From: Bacteroidetes bacterium UBA1312
GTDB lineage: Bacteria > Bacteroidota > Bacteroidia > Chitinophagales > Chitinophagaceae
DNA: 37,130 nucleotides
Reading direction: 5' to 3'
Assembly: GCA_002307135.1 (NCBI GenBank)
Contig: DBTQ01000024.1
Coordinates: 1 to 37,130, forward strand
In this document: positions 1-8,380 of the stretch, piece by piece
Position numbering within the stretch: position 1 is the first letter of the stretch
Layout: each line of letters starts with the position of its first letter
Translations under genes and position numbers: made by a program
The notes under the pieces: model-generated
Told to the model about the DNA's origin: nothing
The model's input: only the letters and a program-made list of their open reading frames with translations
Databases searched by the model: none

Positions 1-1386
1 GATGAGCCTACCAACCACTTGGACTTACCCTCCATTGAATGGCTCGAAAGATACCTGCAAAGCTACCCCGGGTCGGTAGTAGTGGTATCGCATGACCGTC
101 ACTTCCTCGACAAAATGGTCACTAAGATTGTTGAAGTTTGGCAACGTGACTTGGTACAATATAGTGGCAACTATTCCTTCTTTCTCAAAGAAAAAGAAGA
201 GCGCATGGAGTTACAGCAACGTGCGTTTGAAAATCAACAGGATTATATCCGCCAGCAAGAACGTTTTATCGAACGTTTCCGTGCGCAAGCTACTAAAGCA
301 GCACAAGCGCAAAGTGCCATCAAGCGCTTGGATAAACTAGATAAAATTGAAGCTCCTGATGCAAGCGTACCTGTAATGAACATCAACTTTGATGTAGGTA
401 TCCAACCTGGCAAAGTGATTTGCACACTAACAAATGTGAGTAAAAGTTATGGCAAACTAACTATATTAAAAAACACTACCGCAGAGATTATGCGTGGTGA
501 TAAAATTGCGTTGATAGGTGCAAACGGAAAAGGGAAGTCAACTTTACTGCGTATCATTTCTGGTGCTGAAGAAATAGAAGGAGAACGCAAACCCGGCCAC
601 AATGTAGAAGAAAGCTTTTATGCACAACATCAGCTTGAATCGCTTGATGTCAACAACGAGATTCTGGAAGAAATGAAAATGTGCGGCAGTGGCAAATCAG
701 AAATGGAATTGCGCCAAATGCTAGGCTGTTTCTTGTTTAGTGGGGACGACGTATTCAAGAAGATCAAAGTATTGTCCGGAGGAGAAAAAGCACGTGTGGC
801 ACTGGCCAAAACAATTGCCGCAAAGGGCAACTTCCTGATGCTCGATGAACCTACCAACCACTTAGATATGCAAAGTGTGGAAATGCTGATCGATGCATTA
901 AATAAATATCAGGGCACTTTAGTACTTGTATCTCATGACCGTTATTTTATCAGCAAAACAGCTAATAAAATATGGGAAATTGAAGATGGCATTATCAAAG
1001 AATTCATTGGCCCTTACAACGAATGGCTAATCTACAAACAAGAGAAAGCAGCGAAAGAAAAATTGGCACAGCCAACAACACCTGCAGCAAAAGTGGAAAA
1101 GAAAGTAGAGAAAAAGCAAGTTTCAGAAGACGAGAAAAGAGCAATCCGAAAAGAACATCAAAACAAACAAAAATCTTTTCAAAAGTTGGAGGAAGACCTC
1201 AACAAATTGAAAAACGAAAAAGCGGCGGCGGAGCAGCAATTAGCAGATCCAATTGTGTACCAAGACAAAGAAAAGTTCAAAAAAGCAGACGACTTCTACA
1301 AACAATTGGCACAAAAATTTGAAGCATTAAGCAAACAATATGACAAAGAGTTTGAAGAGCTCATGGCATTAGAAGAACAATTATAA
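1..1386 (+). CDS. ABC-F family ATPase, 5'-truncated by window edge
   Basis: This is the C-terminal part of a soluble twin-ATPase ABC-F protein, the family of ribosome-associated factors such as EttA and Uup that have no membrane domain. The window opens inside the Walker B of the first ATPase (DEPTNHLD), so the gene starts upstream; the first in-frame TTG, at 19, is only a Leu codon. The visible order is: switch His of domain 1 (VSHDRHF), the charged helical linker, Walker A of domain 2 (GANGKGKST, about residue 173), signature LSGGEKAR, Walker B (LMLDEPTNHLD) and switch VSHDRYF. A Lys/Glu-rich C-terminal tail of about 90 residues looks like the coiled-coil extension found in Uup-type members. 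Which ABC-F subgroup it belongs to, and whether it acts in translation or antibiotic protection, cannot be decided from this part. Confidence 0.95.
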   Translation, partial: DEPTNHLDLPSIEWLERYLQSYPGSVVVVSHDRHFLDKMVTKIVEVWQRDLVQYSGNYSFFLKEKEERMELQQRAFENQQDYIRQQERFIERFRAQATKAAQAQSAIKRLDKLDKIEAPDASVPVMNINFDVGIQPGKVICTLTNVSKSYGKLTILKNTTAEIMRGDKIALIGANGKGKSTLLRIISGAEEIEGERKPGHNVEESFYAQHQLESLDVNNEILEEMKMCGSGKSEMELRQMLGCFLFSGDDVFKKIKVLSGGEKARVALAKTIAAKGNFLMLDEPTNHLDMQSVEMLIDALNKYQGTLVLVSHDRYFISKTANKIWEIEDGIIKEFIGPYNEWLIYKQEKAAKEKLAQPTTPAAKVEKKVEKKQVSEDEKRAIRKEHQNKQKSFQKLEEDLNKLKNEKAAAEQQLADPIVYQDKEKFKKADDFYKQLAQKFEALSKQYDKEFEELMALEEQL

Positions 1387-1396
1387 ATACGATTAA

Positions 1397-1430
1397 GAAA
1401 TGATGAATGACCCTACTCATTCATCATTTC
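1397..1430 (+). terminator. Hairpin terminator after the ABC-F gene
   Basis: A perfect 14-bp stem (GAAATGATGAATGA with its complement) and a 6-nt CCCTAC loop begin 10 nt after the ABC-F stop codon. The right arm ends in TTTC and the T-tract is weak, so termination efficiency is uncertain, but the position fits. Confidence 0.7.
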
Positions 1431-1471
1431 ACTTTATAACCATTTGAATGTACCATTCAATACTTCATCAC

Positions 1472-1479
1472 TAAATTTG
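1472..1479 (+). promoter_or_regulatory. -7 element (TAAATTTG) in front of the GT9 gene
   Basis: TAAATTTG matches the Bacteroidota -7 consensus TAnnTTTG and ends only 6 nt before the ATG at 1486. The place expected for the -33 box is taken by a 17-bp palindrome at 1444-1460 (TTGAATG, 3 nt, CATTCAA). If this promoter is used, the mRNA would be nearly or fully leaderless. Confidence 0.5.
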
Positions 1480-1485
1480 AATTAA

Positions 1486-2646
1486 ATGTTTCGTCGTCTT
1501 TCGCTATACCTTCGCCAACGTAGTGCTGCTAAAAATATCATTACAGAACTGAATAAAGCGGAGCAATGGCGATTGCAAACAAAACAAATTCAACATTCAG
1601 CAACGCAGCCAAACACGCTGGCAATAATTAGACTCGATGATATTGGAGACTATCTATTGTTCCGAAATTTTTTAACCACATACGCAAACGCCAAACGTTT
1701 TAATAATTGTAAAACCACACTAGTAGGGAACATCGCGTGGAAATCCATTTTCGAACAATTTGACAATAGTGACATCAATGAGGCGATTTGGGTAGATAAA
1801 CATCAATACTATTCCGACGACAATTACAGAGTTACACTATGGACGCAATTAAGTGCTTGTGGTTTTGAAGCTGTAATTTGCCCTGCCAGAACACGATCAT
1901 TATTGCTCGACGATACATTGGCATTAGCAACCGGAGCAACTACATTAATTGCAAACAGCAATACATTTCGTTTCCCTGAATGGAACAAGGTTTCAGATGC
2001 AATTTACAGCAGTATATATCAGGACCGTTTTGACACACATGAATTTGTATTCAATCGTAATTTTGTCAATTGGGTAACCACTGAAAACAACCAAATTCAA
2101 AGACCTTACCTACCCAAGCCTGCTGATGTTTCGAAAAAAAAAGACACTATCATTTGTTTTATCGGTGCTACAGCTAAAAGTCGTAGATGGTCTGTCGAAA
2201 GATGGATTGAGCTGATTCGACAATTAATACAGAAAGGGCATCAACCTACAATAGTTGGCGGCAAACAGGAAATGGAAACTGCGAAAAAAATAGCAGATGC
2301 TACTGGCGCCATTTCTATAGCTGGCAAAACTTCTTTAACCGAAACATTTGAATGGATAGCAGCTTCGAAAGCAGTGATATCTGGTGATACTATGGCCGCA
2401 CATGTAGGGGTGTCATACAACAAACCAACGGTTATTATTTCCAACGGAGTCAATGCTGCACGCTTTGTTGCCTACAAAGAAAATGCACAAATTGATCGGG
2501 TAGCAGCAGTATATGCCCGCCCATATCTACACTATATAAATCGTACCAAGAATCCTTTTTTATACTTTGATGGTGTATCAAGTGACATGAATACGATTAA
2601 TACAAAAGCTGTATTAACTGCTTTACTTTCATTAATTGAACAATAA
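1486..2646 (+). CDS. Glycosyltransferase family 9 (heptosyltransferase-like)
   Basis: A 386-residue protein with the two-domain GT-B layout of ADP-heptose:LPS heptosyltransferases. The first half holds the Rossmann-type acceptor domain (IIRLDDIGDYLLFRNF near residue 47). The second half carries the nucleotide-sugar side: FIGATAKSRRWSVERW, a VGGKQE turn, and the GDTMAAHVGVSYNKPTV segment that corresponds to the heptosyltransferase GDS/TG..H..A..G.P motif. It probably adds a sugar to a surface glycolipid or polysaccharide on the cytoplasmic face of the inner membrane; donor and acceptor are not deducible. It stands alone, convergent with the GT39 gene, whose stop lies 18 nt away. Confidence 0.88.
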   Translation: MFRRLSLYLRQRSAAKNIITELNKAEQWRLQTKQIQHSATQPNTLAIIRLDDIGDYLLFRNFLTTYANAKRFNNCKTTLVGNIAWKSIFEQFDNSDINEAIWVDKHQYYSDDNYRVTLWTQLSACGFEAVICPARTRSLLLDDTLALATGATTLIANSNTFRFPEWNKVSDAIYSSIYQDRFDTHEFVFNRNFVNWVTTENNQIQRPYLPKPADVSKKKDTIICFIGATAKSRRWSVERWIELIRQLIQKGHQPTIVGGKQEMETAKKIADATGAISIAGKTSLTETFEWIAASKAVISGDTMAAHVGVSYNKPTVIISNGVNAARFVAYKENAQIDRVAAVYARPYLHYINRTKNPFLYFDGVSSDMNTINTKAVLTALLSLIEQ

Positions 2647-2664
2647 CTCAGGCGGAGTAATACG

Positions 2665-4317
2665 CTACTCTACCTTCAAAAAATAATACACACTGGTTGC
2701 TTTTGATCTATTGTGAATATTAATAAAATCGCCGGTCAATTCACTCACCTTAAACATATCCCCTTTCAAAACCATACTTAGTCGAAAGCCTCTGCTTTGC
2801 AGGTCTTTCAGTCCATCTTCCTGAGTCAATATATAATCTCCTTTTTGTGATGGCACATAACCATTTTCAAAAATCCGAATTACTTGTTGCGCATTAAAAT
2901 GAAGTGAATTGAGCGGGTCGTGCATTCTGTAAGTAATAATACGATCGGCAGGTATTTGCTGCGCATGAATATACTTTCCAACAACAGTACCTACCTGATA
3001 TTGCATCAATTGAAAATAGAAATGATTGGTCAGAAAAAAGTTGACCAGAATGATGACTACTGCACCGATCCACAATATCTTAGCCTTCAGCTGTTTATTG
3101 CGCAATACCAACAACCATATAGTAAGGCTTAGCCCCCAAAGTATAAACCAAACAATATTTGCAGGAAAAACAAACATCAGTATGAGCAAAACACCCGTAA
3201 ACAAAAGATTACCGGCAACAATCATAGTGATGCGCAATACTCGTTCCAGCTTAGGGTATTTGCCCAGTGCATAAAAGTCGCGCAGCAATTGAGCACACAT
3301 AATAGCAGCAAAGGGGAATGCCACAAAAATATAATGTGGTAATTGGTACTTTGACATACCAACAGCAAGATAGCAAAGTAAGAAACCTCCCGTGGAGAGC
3401 CACTCTTGCTCATTACTTAAGCGAAACCTCTGACGAACCAAACTTTGAATATTGATAAACAATGCAGGCAAAAACAAAAATATCCAGGGCAAAAATGACC
3501 AGAGCATATTTACCAGTTGAAACGACAAATCAGCTCCATTATTCCAGCTATTTTCACCTGTAATACGACCAAAGCTTTGTGTCCAAAAGAAAAACTTCAA
3601 ACCAGAAATACCTGTTTTACCATCGATCCATTTGTTTGTATGCAAATCGTATTGCTGATAAAGCCCAATACTCATCGGTATTAATATGAGTGCAACAACA
3701 ATCAACAACAATAGATAAGCCGGCTTAAATATATTGCGCCACTGGCGTTTCAAAATAAAATCACTACCCAATGCAAAGGCCGGTGCCAGCAAAGCAATAG
3801 GACCTTTAGTCATCATCCCAAATGCAATAGCTATACTAGCTCCTATTAAATAAACAATCCTTTTATTAACGAGCCACTCCTTCAGCAACCAAACTCCGGT
3901 AATAGTCCAACCCATCAATACCAAATCACAACGCACGTCATTAGTCATCAAAAACACCCCCTGACAACAACCCAGTATCAATGCAGCCATCCGCCCCGTT
4001 TCTTCATCGTACAATAATTTAGCCAAACGATAAGTGGCGAACAATGCCAATAATGCCAATAAAATAGAAGGTAATTTATATCCAAAATTGGTAGCCCCAA
4101 AACATTGGATACTCGCCGCACTCAGCCAGAAAAGCATAGGAGGCTTATCCAAATAATTATTACCCCTATCATAGATATGTAAATAGTCTTTCGTCTGTGC
4201 CATCTCTCGACTAATTTCGGCATATTGCGAAGCATCAATATCCATAATATCGACCCTGACGGCCGAAAAATAGAGTACAGCAAGAACTATAAAAATCCAA
4301 AAAGGTATGCGCGGCAT
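2665..4317 (-). CDS. GT39/ArnT-like membrane glycosyltransferase
   Basis: A 550-residue polytopic membrane protein of the PMT/ArnT superfamily (GT39, GT-C fold), which uses polyprenyl-phosphate sugars on the periplasmic side. The N-terminus shows one membrane helix, then the first periplasmic loop with the acidic motif MDIDASQYAEISREM, equivalent to the DExxYA region of ArnT, and then LDKPPMLFWLSA, the conserved KPP..FW stretch. About ten further hydrophobic helices follow, and a soluble C-terminal region of about 120 residues. The substrate is not evident; family members modify lipid A or glycosylate proteins. It is transcribed divergently from the epimerase gene 44 bp away. Confidence 0.9.
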   Translation of the reverse strand: MPRIPFWIFIVLAVLYFSAVRVDIMDIDASQYAEISREMAQTKDYLHIYDRGNNYLDKPPMLFWLSAASIQCFGATNFGYKLPSILLALLALFATYRLAKLLYDEETGRMAALILGCCQGVFLMTNDVRCDLVLMGWTITGVWLLKEWLVNKRIVYLIGASIAIAFGMMTKGPIALLAPAFALGSDFILKRQWRNIFKPAYLLLLIVVALILIPMSIGLYQQYDLHTNKWIDGKTGISGLKFFFWTQSFGRITGENSWNNGADLSFQLVNMLWSFLPWIFLFLPALFINIQSLVRQRFRLSNEQEWLSTGGFLLCYLAVGMSKYQLPHYIFVAFPFAAIMCAQLLRDFYALGKYPKLERVLRITMIVAGNLLFTGVLLILMFVFPANIVWFILWGLSLTIWLLVLRNKQLKAKILWIGAVVIILVNFFLTNHFYFQLMQYQVGTVVGKYIHAQQIPADRIITYRMHDPLNSLHFNAQQVIRIFENGYVPSQKGDYILTQEDGLKDLQSRGFRLSMVLKGDMFKVSELTGDFINIHNRSKATSVYYFLKVE

Positions 4318-4337
4318 TAAATACGTTTTATTGTCTG

Positions 4338-4345
4338 CAAAAATA
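4338..4345 (-). promoter_or_regulatory. -7 element for the GT39 gene
   Basis: Read on the minus strand this is TATTTTTG, a match to TAnnTTTG, about 20 nt before the GT39 ATG. A TTG lies 22 nt further upstream (4368-4370), already inside the start of the divergent epimerase gene, slightly wider than the usual spacing. Confidence 0.45.
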
Positions 4346-4361
4346 GTCGCAATTTTAACCC

Positions 4362-5405
4362 ATGTTGCAATTGAGTCATTATTCTTTTAATCTGCCTTTT
4401 GAATACCCATTTACCATTGCCAAAGGCACAAAAACACATCAGCCATCCTTGGTCGTATCCCTTGGATTGCGACATTGGCGTGGATTTGGGGAAGCACCAG
4501 CTATCAGCTATTACAATGTATCTGTAGAGGCCATGACTACCCTGCTGGAAGCCAAACGTCCACTTATAGAGCGATATGCACTGACCGATCCGGAACGTTT
4601 CTGGCATTTTCTACACCATTTATACCCCGGCGAGCATTTCCTGATTGCAGCCTTAGATATTGCAGGCTGGGATTTATTTGCACAAATGCGCAATATGCCC
4701 TTAAACAAATTATTGCAAATTCCTGCCACTCAGGCACCGCTCACCGACTATACCATTGGTATAGCGACCGCCGAACAAATGGCAGCTAAAATAATAGCGC
4801 ATCCCTGGCCCATTTATAAAATCAAAATGTGCAAAGCGGACGATATAGATTTGCTGCGCGCCATGCGTGCCGTTACCGATAAGCCGTTCAGAGTAGATGC
4901 CAACGAAGCGTTCTCTTACGACGATGCAATAAAATTAATCCCTGAATTGCAACAACTTGGTGTTGAGCTATTGGAACAGCCGCTACAAAAAAACGAATGG
5001 GATGCCATGAAGGAATTGAAGAACAAATCCATACTTCCGTTATTTGCAGACGAAAGTTGTGTGGGCGAAAACGATGTACTTAAATGCAGCGAATCATTTG
5101 ACGGCATCAACATTAAACTCACCAAATGCGGCGGCATTACACCCGCGCTCCGCATGATTAAGCAAGCACGTGAACTCGGACTCAATGTAATGATGGGTTC
5201 TATGAATGAAAGCAGCATAGGAAGTGCAGCCGTTGTACATTTGATGCCGCTCCTCGATGCGGTAGATGCGGACGGCCCTTTGTTGTTAAGTGAAGATATT
5301 GCCGAAGGTTTGAAATATGACCAAGGAAAAATAACAACAAGCGGCTATCCCGGGCTGGGCATTCGTTTTTGGGGCGAGCCCAAAAGCAGCAACAAGTTTA
5401 AATAA
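4362..5405 (+). CDS. L-Ala-D/L-Glu (dipeptide) epimerase, enolase superfamily
   Basis: A 347-residue member of the muconate-lactonizing subgroup of the enolase superfamily. The catalytic framework is intact: KIKM as the KxK lysine pair, metal ligands in RVDANEAF, LLEQPL and FADESC, and the second catalytic lysine in NIKLTKCGG. The C-terminal DADGP corresponds to the DxD motif that binds the dipeptide amino group in L-Ala-D/L-Glu epimerases. The family converts L-Ala-D-Glu, released from murein, to L-Ala-L-Glu so it can be degraded. The stop is 8 nt before murB, so the two are probably one operon joining peptidoglycan recycling and synthesis. Specificity for other dipeptides is possible. Confidence 0.9.
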   Translation: MLQLSHYSFNLPFEYPFTIAKGTKTHQPSLVVSLGLRHWRGFGEAPAISYYNVSVEAMTTLLEAKRPLIERYALTDPERFWHFLHHLYPGEHFLIAALDIAGWDLFAQMRNMPLNKLLQIPATQAPLTDYTIGIATAEQMAAKIIAHPWPIYKIKMCKADDIDLLRAMRAVTDKPFRVDANEAFSYDDAIKLIPELQQLGVELLEQPLQKNEWDAMKELKNKSILPLFADESCVGENDVLKCSESFDGINIKLTKCGGITPALRMIKQARELGLNVMMGSMNESSIGSAAVVHLMPLLDAVDADGPLLLSEDIAEGLKYDQGKITTSGYPGLGIRFWGEPKSSNKFK

Positions 5406-5413
5406 AATAAACG

Positions 5414-6424
5414 ATGAACATACAAGAAAACATTTCCCTCAAAGCATACAATACATTTGGCATAGACGCCACTGCGCAGTTTTTTACGGAGTTGACAGAT
5501 ACCAACGATTTACCAATACTGGCGACAGCACAGCAATACAATCATCGGAAAATAATAGGAGGTGGCAGTAACATCCTGCTTACACAACCTGTAGCAGGCT
5601 TACTCATCGCCAACCATACCAAGGGCATTGAAGTACTCAAAGAAGATGAAGCACATGTTTGGCTCAAAGTAGCCTCGGGCGAAATATGGCACGAACTGGT
5701 ATTGCATGTAATTGGTAATAATTGGAGCGGTATAGAAAACCTGGCATTGATACCCGGCACTGTTGGTGCTGCCCCCATCCAAAACATTGGCGCTTATGGT
5801 GTGGAGGTAAAAGATGTGATTGAATCAGTTACTTTTTGGCATTGGGAAGAAAAAAAGATGATTACGTTCAACAATGAAGAATGTCATTTTGCTTACCGAG
5901 ACAGTATTTTCAAACAGGAACTGAAAGACCAGTTCTTCATTGTTTCAGTAGTATTTCGGCTCAATAAGCAAGCACAGCTCAACATCTCTTATGGTGCAAT
6001 AGAGGAGGAGCTTAAAAAAATGAATGTGGACAACTATACACCCAAAGCCATTGCCGAAGCAGTGATCCGCATCCGTACCAGCAAACTACCAGATCCTAAA
6101 GTCATTGGCAATGCAGGTTCATTTTTCAAAAACCCGACCATCACTACTGCTCAATTTCAACAGCTGCAAGCGATTCATTCCGGCATCCCTTCATACAAAA
6201 TAAATGAGAACTGGGTAAAAGTACCTGCCGGCTGGCTCATAGAACAATGTGGCTGGAAAGGTTACCGAAAAGACGACTATGGCGTACATCAAAAACAAGC
6301 CTTGGTATTGGTGAATTACGGCCACGCAAACGGCAATGAAATATGGGAACTCTCCGGTAATATAGTGGCTTCGGTAAAAGATACTTTTGGCATTGAGCTG
6401 GAACGGGAAGTGCAGGTGTGGTAA
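5414..6424 (+). CDS. murB: UDP-N-acetylenolpyruvoylglucosamine reductase MurB
   Basis: A 336-residue, full-length type I MurB (E. coli type), the FAD- and NADPH-dependent enzyme that reduces UDP-GlcNAc-enolpyruvate to UDP-MurNAc in the cytoplasm. It shows the FAD-binding GGGSNILL, the long motif around IPGTVGAAPIQNIGAYG, YRDSIFK, the catalytic serine in GNAGSFFKNP and the C-terminal glutamate in LEREVQVW. It follows the dipeptide epimerase by 8 nt and has no promoter of its own that I can see. Confidence 0.97.
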   Translation: MNIQENISLKAYNTFGIDATAQFFTELTDTNDLPILATAQQYNHRKIIGGGSNILLTQPVAGLLIANHTKGIEVLKEDEAHVWLKVASGEIWHELVLHVIGNNWSGIENLALIPGTVGAAPIQNIGAYGVEVKDVIESVTFWHWEEKKMITFNNEECHFAYRDSIFKQELKDQFFIVSVVFRLNKQAQLNISYGAIEEELKKMNVDNYTPKAIAEAVIRIRTSKLPDPKVIGNAGSFFKNPTITTAQFQQLQAIHSGIPSYKINENWVKVPAGWLIEQCGWKGYRKDDYGVHQKQALVLVNYGHANGNEIWELSGNIVASVKDTFGIELEREVQVW

Positions 6425-6447
6425 AGTTTAAGCCGGAATGCTATTCT

Positions 6448-6455
6448 TATATTTG
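6448..6455 (+). promoter_or_regulatory. -7 element (TATATTTG) for the secreted protein gene
   Basis: TATATTTG fits TAnnTTTG and lies 15 nt before the ATG at 6471. No good TTG is found at the -33 distance; a TTTA at 6427-6430 is the closest. Confidence 0.4.
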
Positions 6456-6470
6456 GTAAAATAAATCTTC

Positions 6471-7139
6471 ATGAAAACGATATTATTTTTTTTATGCTCA
6501 TTTTTATTCAATGTAATTTCCTTTGCCCAAGGTCCTTTTAATATCAAATATTTATTCAACAAGAACGATAAACCTGATAAGCTTTTGCTTCAATATTTAG
6601 AAAATAATTCTCTTACAGATGATAAGTTTAATACTAACGGGATTTATATTATAAAATCTGATTCAAACAGGAATGACCCAGCATATTCTCAGGCTATAGT
6701 TTTTTATAAGAATGGCCTTGTTTATTTTAACGGTTGGGACTCATGGTCGTCCTACCATAATAGTGATCAGTCTGTTTCGAACTTTAATTATCATCTGGAA
6801 CATAATACGCTGAACTACTTAAACTATAAATCATGGGGAGCATTTAGCATTCAAGACTCCAATATGTCTATATCGGTTTATTTACCGTTCTTAGGGGCAG
6901 GTTACACAATGAACTGGTATCATTTATGTCATTTTGAAGGCATTGTAAGCGGCGATTCCATAAAAGAATTTAAAATGACTCCTCCCTATCCAAAGTTGAA
7001 TAAACTGGAGAGAAATTTTAATGAATCAACTTTAGATAGTTTAAAGCAACCCCACACTTTAGTCTATATTTATGCTCCGAAAAAAGCACTAATTGATTCT
7101 TCTAAGGTTTGGATTAATAAATACAGGAAAGAATCATGA
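6471..7139 (+). CDS. Secreted protein of unknown function
   Basis: A 222-residue protein I do not recognise. It starts with a clear signal peptide (hydrophobic residues 4-18, then a likely signal peptidase I site after SFAQ). The mature part is rich in aromatic and Asn residues (FNGWDSWSSYHN, FNYHLEHNTLNYLNYKSWGAF) and probably beta-rich, with no cysteine cluster and no catalytic motif I can name. The coding sequence is visibly more AT-rich than murB upstream and has its own -7 element, so it is likely an accessory gene with a separate transcript. Export to the periplasm or beyond is well supported; any function is not. Confidence 0.8.
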   Translation: MKTILFFLCSFLFNVISFAQGPFNIKYLFNKNDKPDKLLLQYLENNSLTDDKFNTNGIYIIKSDSNRNDPAYSQAIVFYKNGLVYFNGWDSWSSYHNSDQSVSNFNYHLEHNTLNYLNYKSWGAFSIQDSNMSISVYLPFLGAGYTMNWYHLCHFEGIVSGDSIKEFKMTPPYPKLNKLERNFNESTLDSLKQPHTLVYIYAPKKALIDSSKVWINKYRKES

Positions 7140-7184
7140 TGCACAGCCTGAACACGCTATAAAATCGAAAAAGTACCCCAATTT

Positions 7185-7218
7185 GGTATCACAAATTGTA
7201 ACATCAAGTTGTGATACC
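7185..7218. repeat. Inverted repeat between convergent genes
   Basis: GGTATCACAA (7185-7194) and TTGTGATACC (7209-7218) are perfect 10-bp inverted copies separated by 14 nt. There is no T-tract on either side, so this is not a typical intrinsic terminator although it lies between two convergent gene ends. Confidence 0.6.
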
Positions 7219-7269
7219 GCCAGAATCCAATCGGCTTTAAAACGTCTAATAAATAATGCCGGTCTAACA

Positions 7270-8253
7270 TCACAATTCAAAATCCTGCATGAATTGCAGT
7301 GTCTCTAAAGGTTTTTTATGGGCATTGGAACCGGCAATCAGGAATCCTTCAATACCCACATTTCGCAAATAACCATAGTCCATCACTTCCGAAATTGTTG
7401 GAGTCATTCCATCACCAATACTTGCCAACAAACCCGTTCCGACGATGAGTTTTTTATTATTGGTTTTGCACAGGTCAATCAAACGTTGTTGGAATACAAA
7501 CATTTCATTTGGTTGAGATGATGTTGATAGATCTCCTCTTCCAAGCATTATGGTTTGACAACAATCCATAATTTCCAACAGGGCAGTATCGCCTAATACA
7601 GTTTCGATTTTAGGGATGATCTCCACTCCCGGTTGTATAGCCCTTAATTTACGGATATCATCAGCTTTTTTGGCGAATGATACTAATAACTTGACATTGC
7701 TCCGAATGTGTTTTAGATTTCGAACAAAAAGAATATCTCTTTCCGAATTTGCCTCAAAGGCAAAAGGCTTGTTTTTCACACTGATAGACCTGTTGGACGT
7801 TAAATAAAAGGAGTTGAGTGCTTTGCATGCAACAATATCATCTTTAACATATTTAACCACTAAATTTAATTCGTCGTCTGCAATACTAATGATGTCACCG
7901 GATACCAATTTTGGGAAGCTAGCATGACTAAAAAAGCTTACTGTTGGGATAACCGGTAACGAAGATTTAGTTGCTTGATCTACTAAATGGTATTCAATTC
8001 CCGATTGCACATCTAAACCCTTATGCAAATCACCAACTATAGGTTTATTACCCGGTAAATCAATCAGAATATCAATATCCAATCTATGCGCACTAATTTT
8101 CTCTTGAATTTCCTGAATACGAAGATTAAACTCCGCTTCGGATTTTCCCTTGTAAATAAGACGAATAGCTTTAAGACCACGTTTGTGCAATTCTGTTAGG
8201 CCATGAGCAAAGTCTCCAAGATCCCTAGAGTAGGTGAGTACCGGATAAATCAT
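7270..8253 (-). CDS. Short pyruvate-kinase-like protein (barrel plus B domain only)
   Basis: A 327-residue protein that aligns by eye along the first two thirds of pyruvate kinase (about 470 residues) and stops where the allosteric C domain would begin. Recognisable blocks are: IRLIYKGKSEAEF (for the RLNFSHG region), LIDLPGNKP (for LDTKGPE), a B-domain-like insert around 112-160, LLVSFAKKADDI (for ASFIRKRSDV), IIPKIET with the catalytic-type Lys215 and metal ligand Glu217, IMLGRGDLS with Asp241, and LIVGTGLL...TPTISEV. The Asn and Ser of NFSHG, which bind potassium and support ADP, are lost. A genuine kinase activity is therefore doubtful; a related PEP/pyruvate enolate chemistry or aldolase-like reaction is possible. 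It is preceded by cutC on the same strand, with a 127-nt gap. Confidence 0.8.
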   Translation of the reverse strand: MIYPVLTYSRDLGDFAHGLTELHKRGLKAIRLIYKGKSEAEFNLRIQEIQEKISAHRLDIDILIDLPGNKPIVGDLHKGLDVQSGIEYHLVDQATKSSLPVIPTVSFFSHASFPKLVSGDIISIADDELNLVVKYVKDDIVACKALNSFYLTSNRSISVKNKPFAFEANSERDILFVRNLKHIRSNVKLLVSFAKKADDIRKLRAIQPGVEIIPKIETVLGDTALLEIMDCCQTIMLGRGDLSTSSQPNEMFVFQQRLIDLCKTNNKKLIVGTGLLASIGDGMTPTISEVMDYGYLRNVGIEGFLIAGSNAHKKPLETLQFMQDFEL

Positions 8254-8380
8254 TTAGCTTTTATTTGGAACGAAGATAATTAATATAGTTGCCGAAAAGT
8301 ACTGCATTTAGGTTGGAGATTAACTAATAAGGCAGTTTATATGAATAGCTATATTTTATAACAAACAAGCAAAAAACAAT

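Noticed and set aside
1..900. Repeated DEPTNHLD-encoding sequence at the window start and near 841-875
   Set aside because: These are the Walker B motifs of the two ATPase domains of one ABC-F protein, not a DNA repeat.
2655..2670. GAGTA/TACTC hairpin between GT9 and GT39 genes
   Set aside because: Only 5 bp of stem and no T-tract; too weak to call a terminator.
7093..7308. 71-codon ORF downstream of the secreted protein gene
   Set aside because: It overlaps two real genes in other frames, has no promoter and no recognisable motif.
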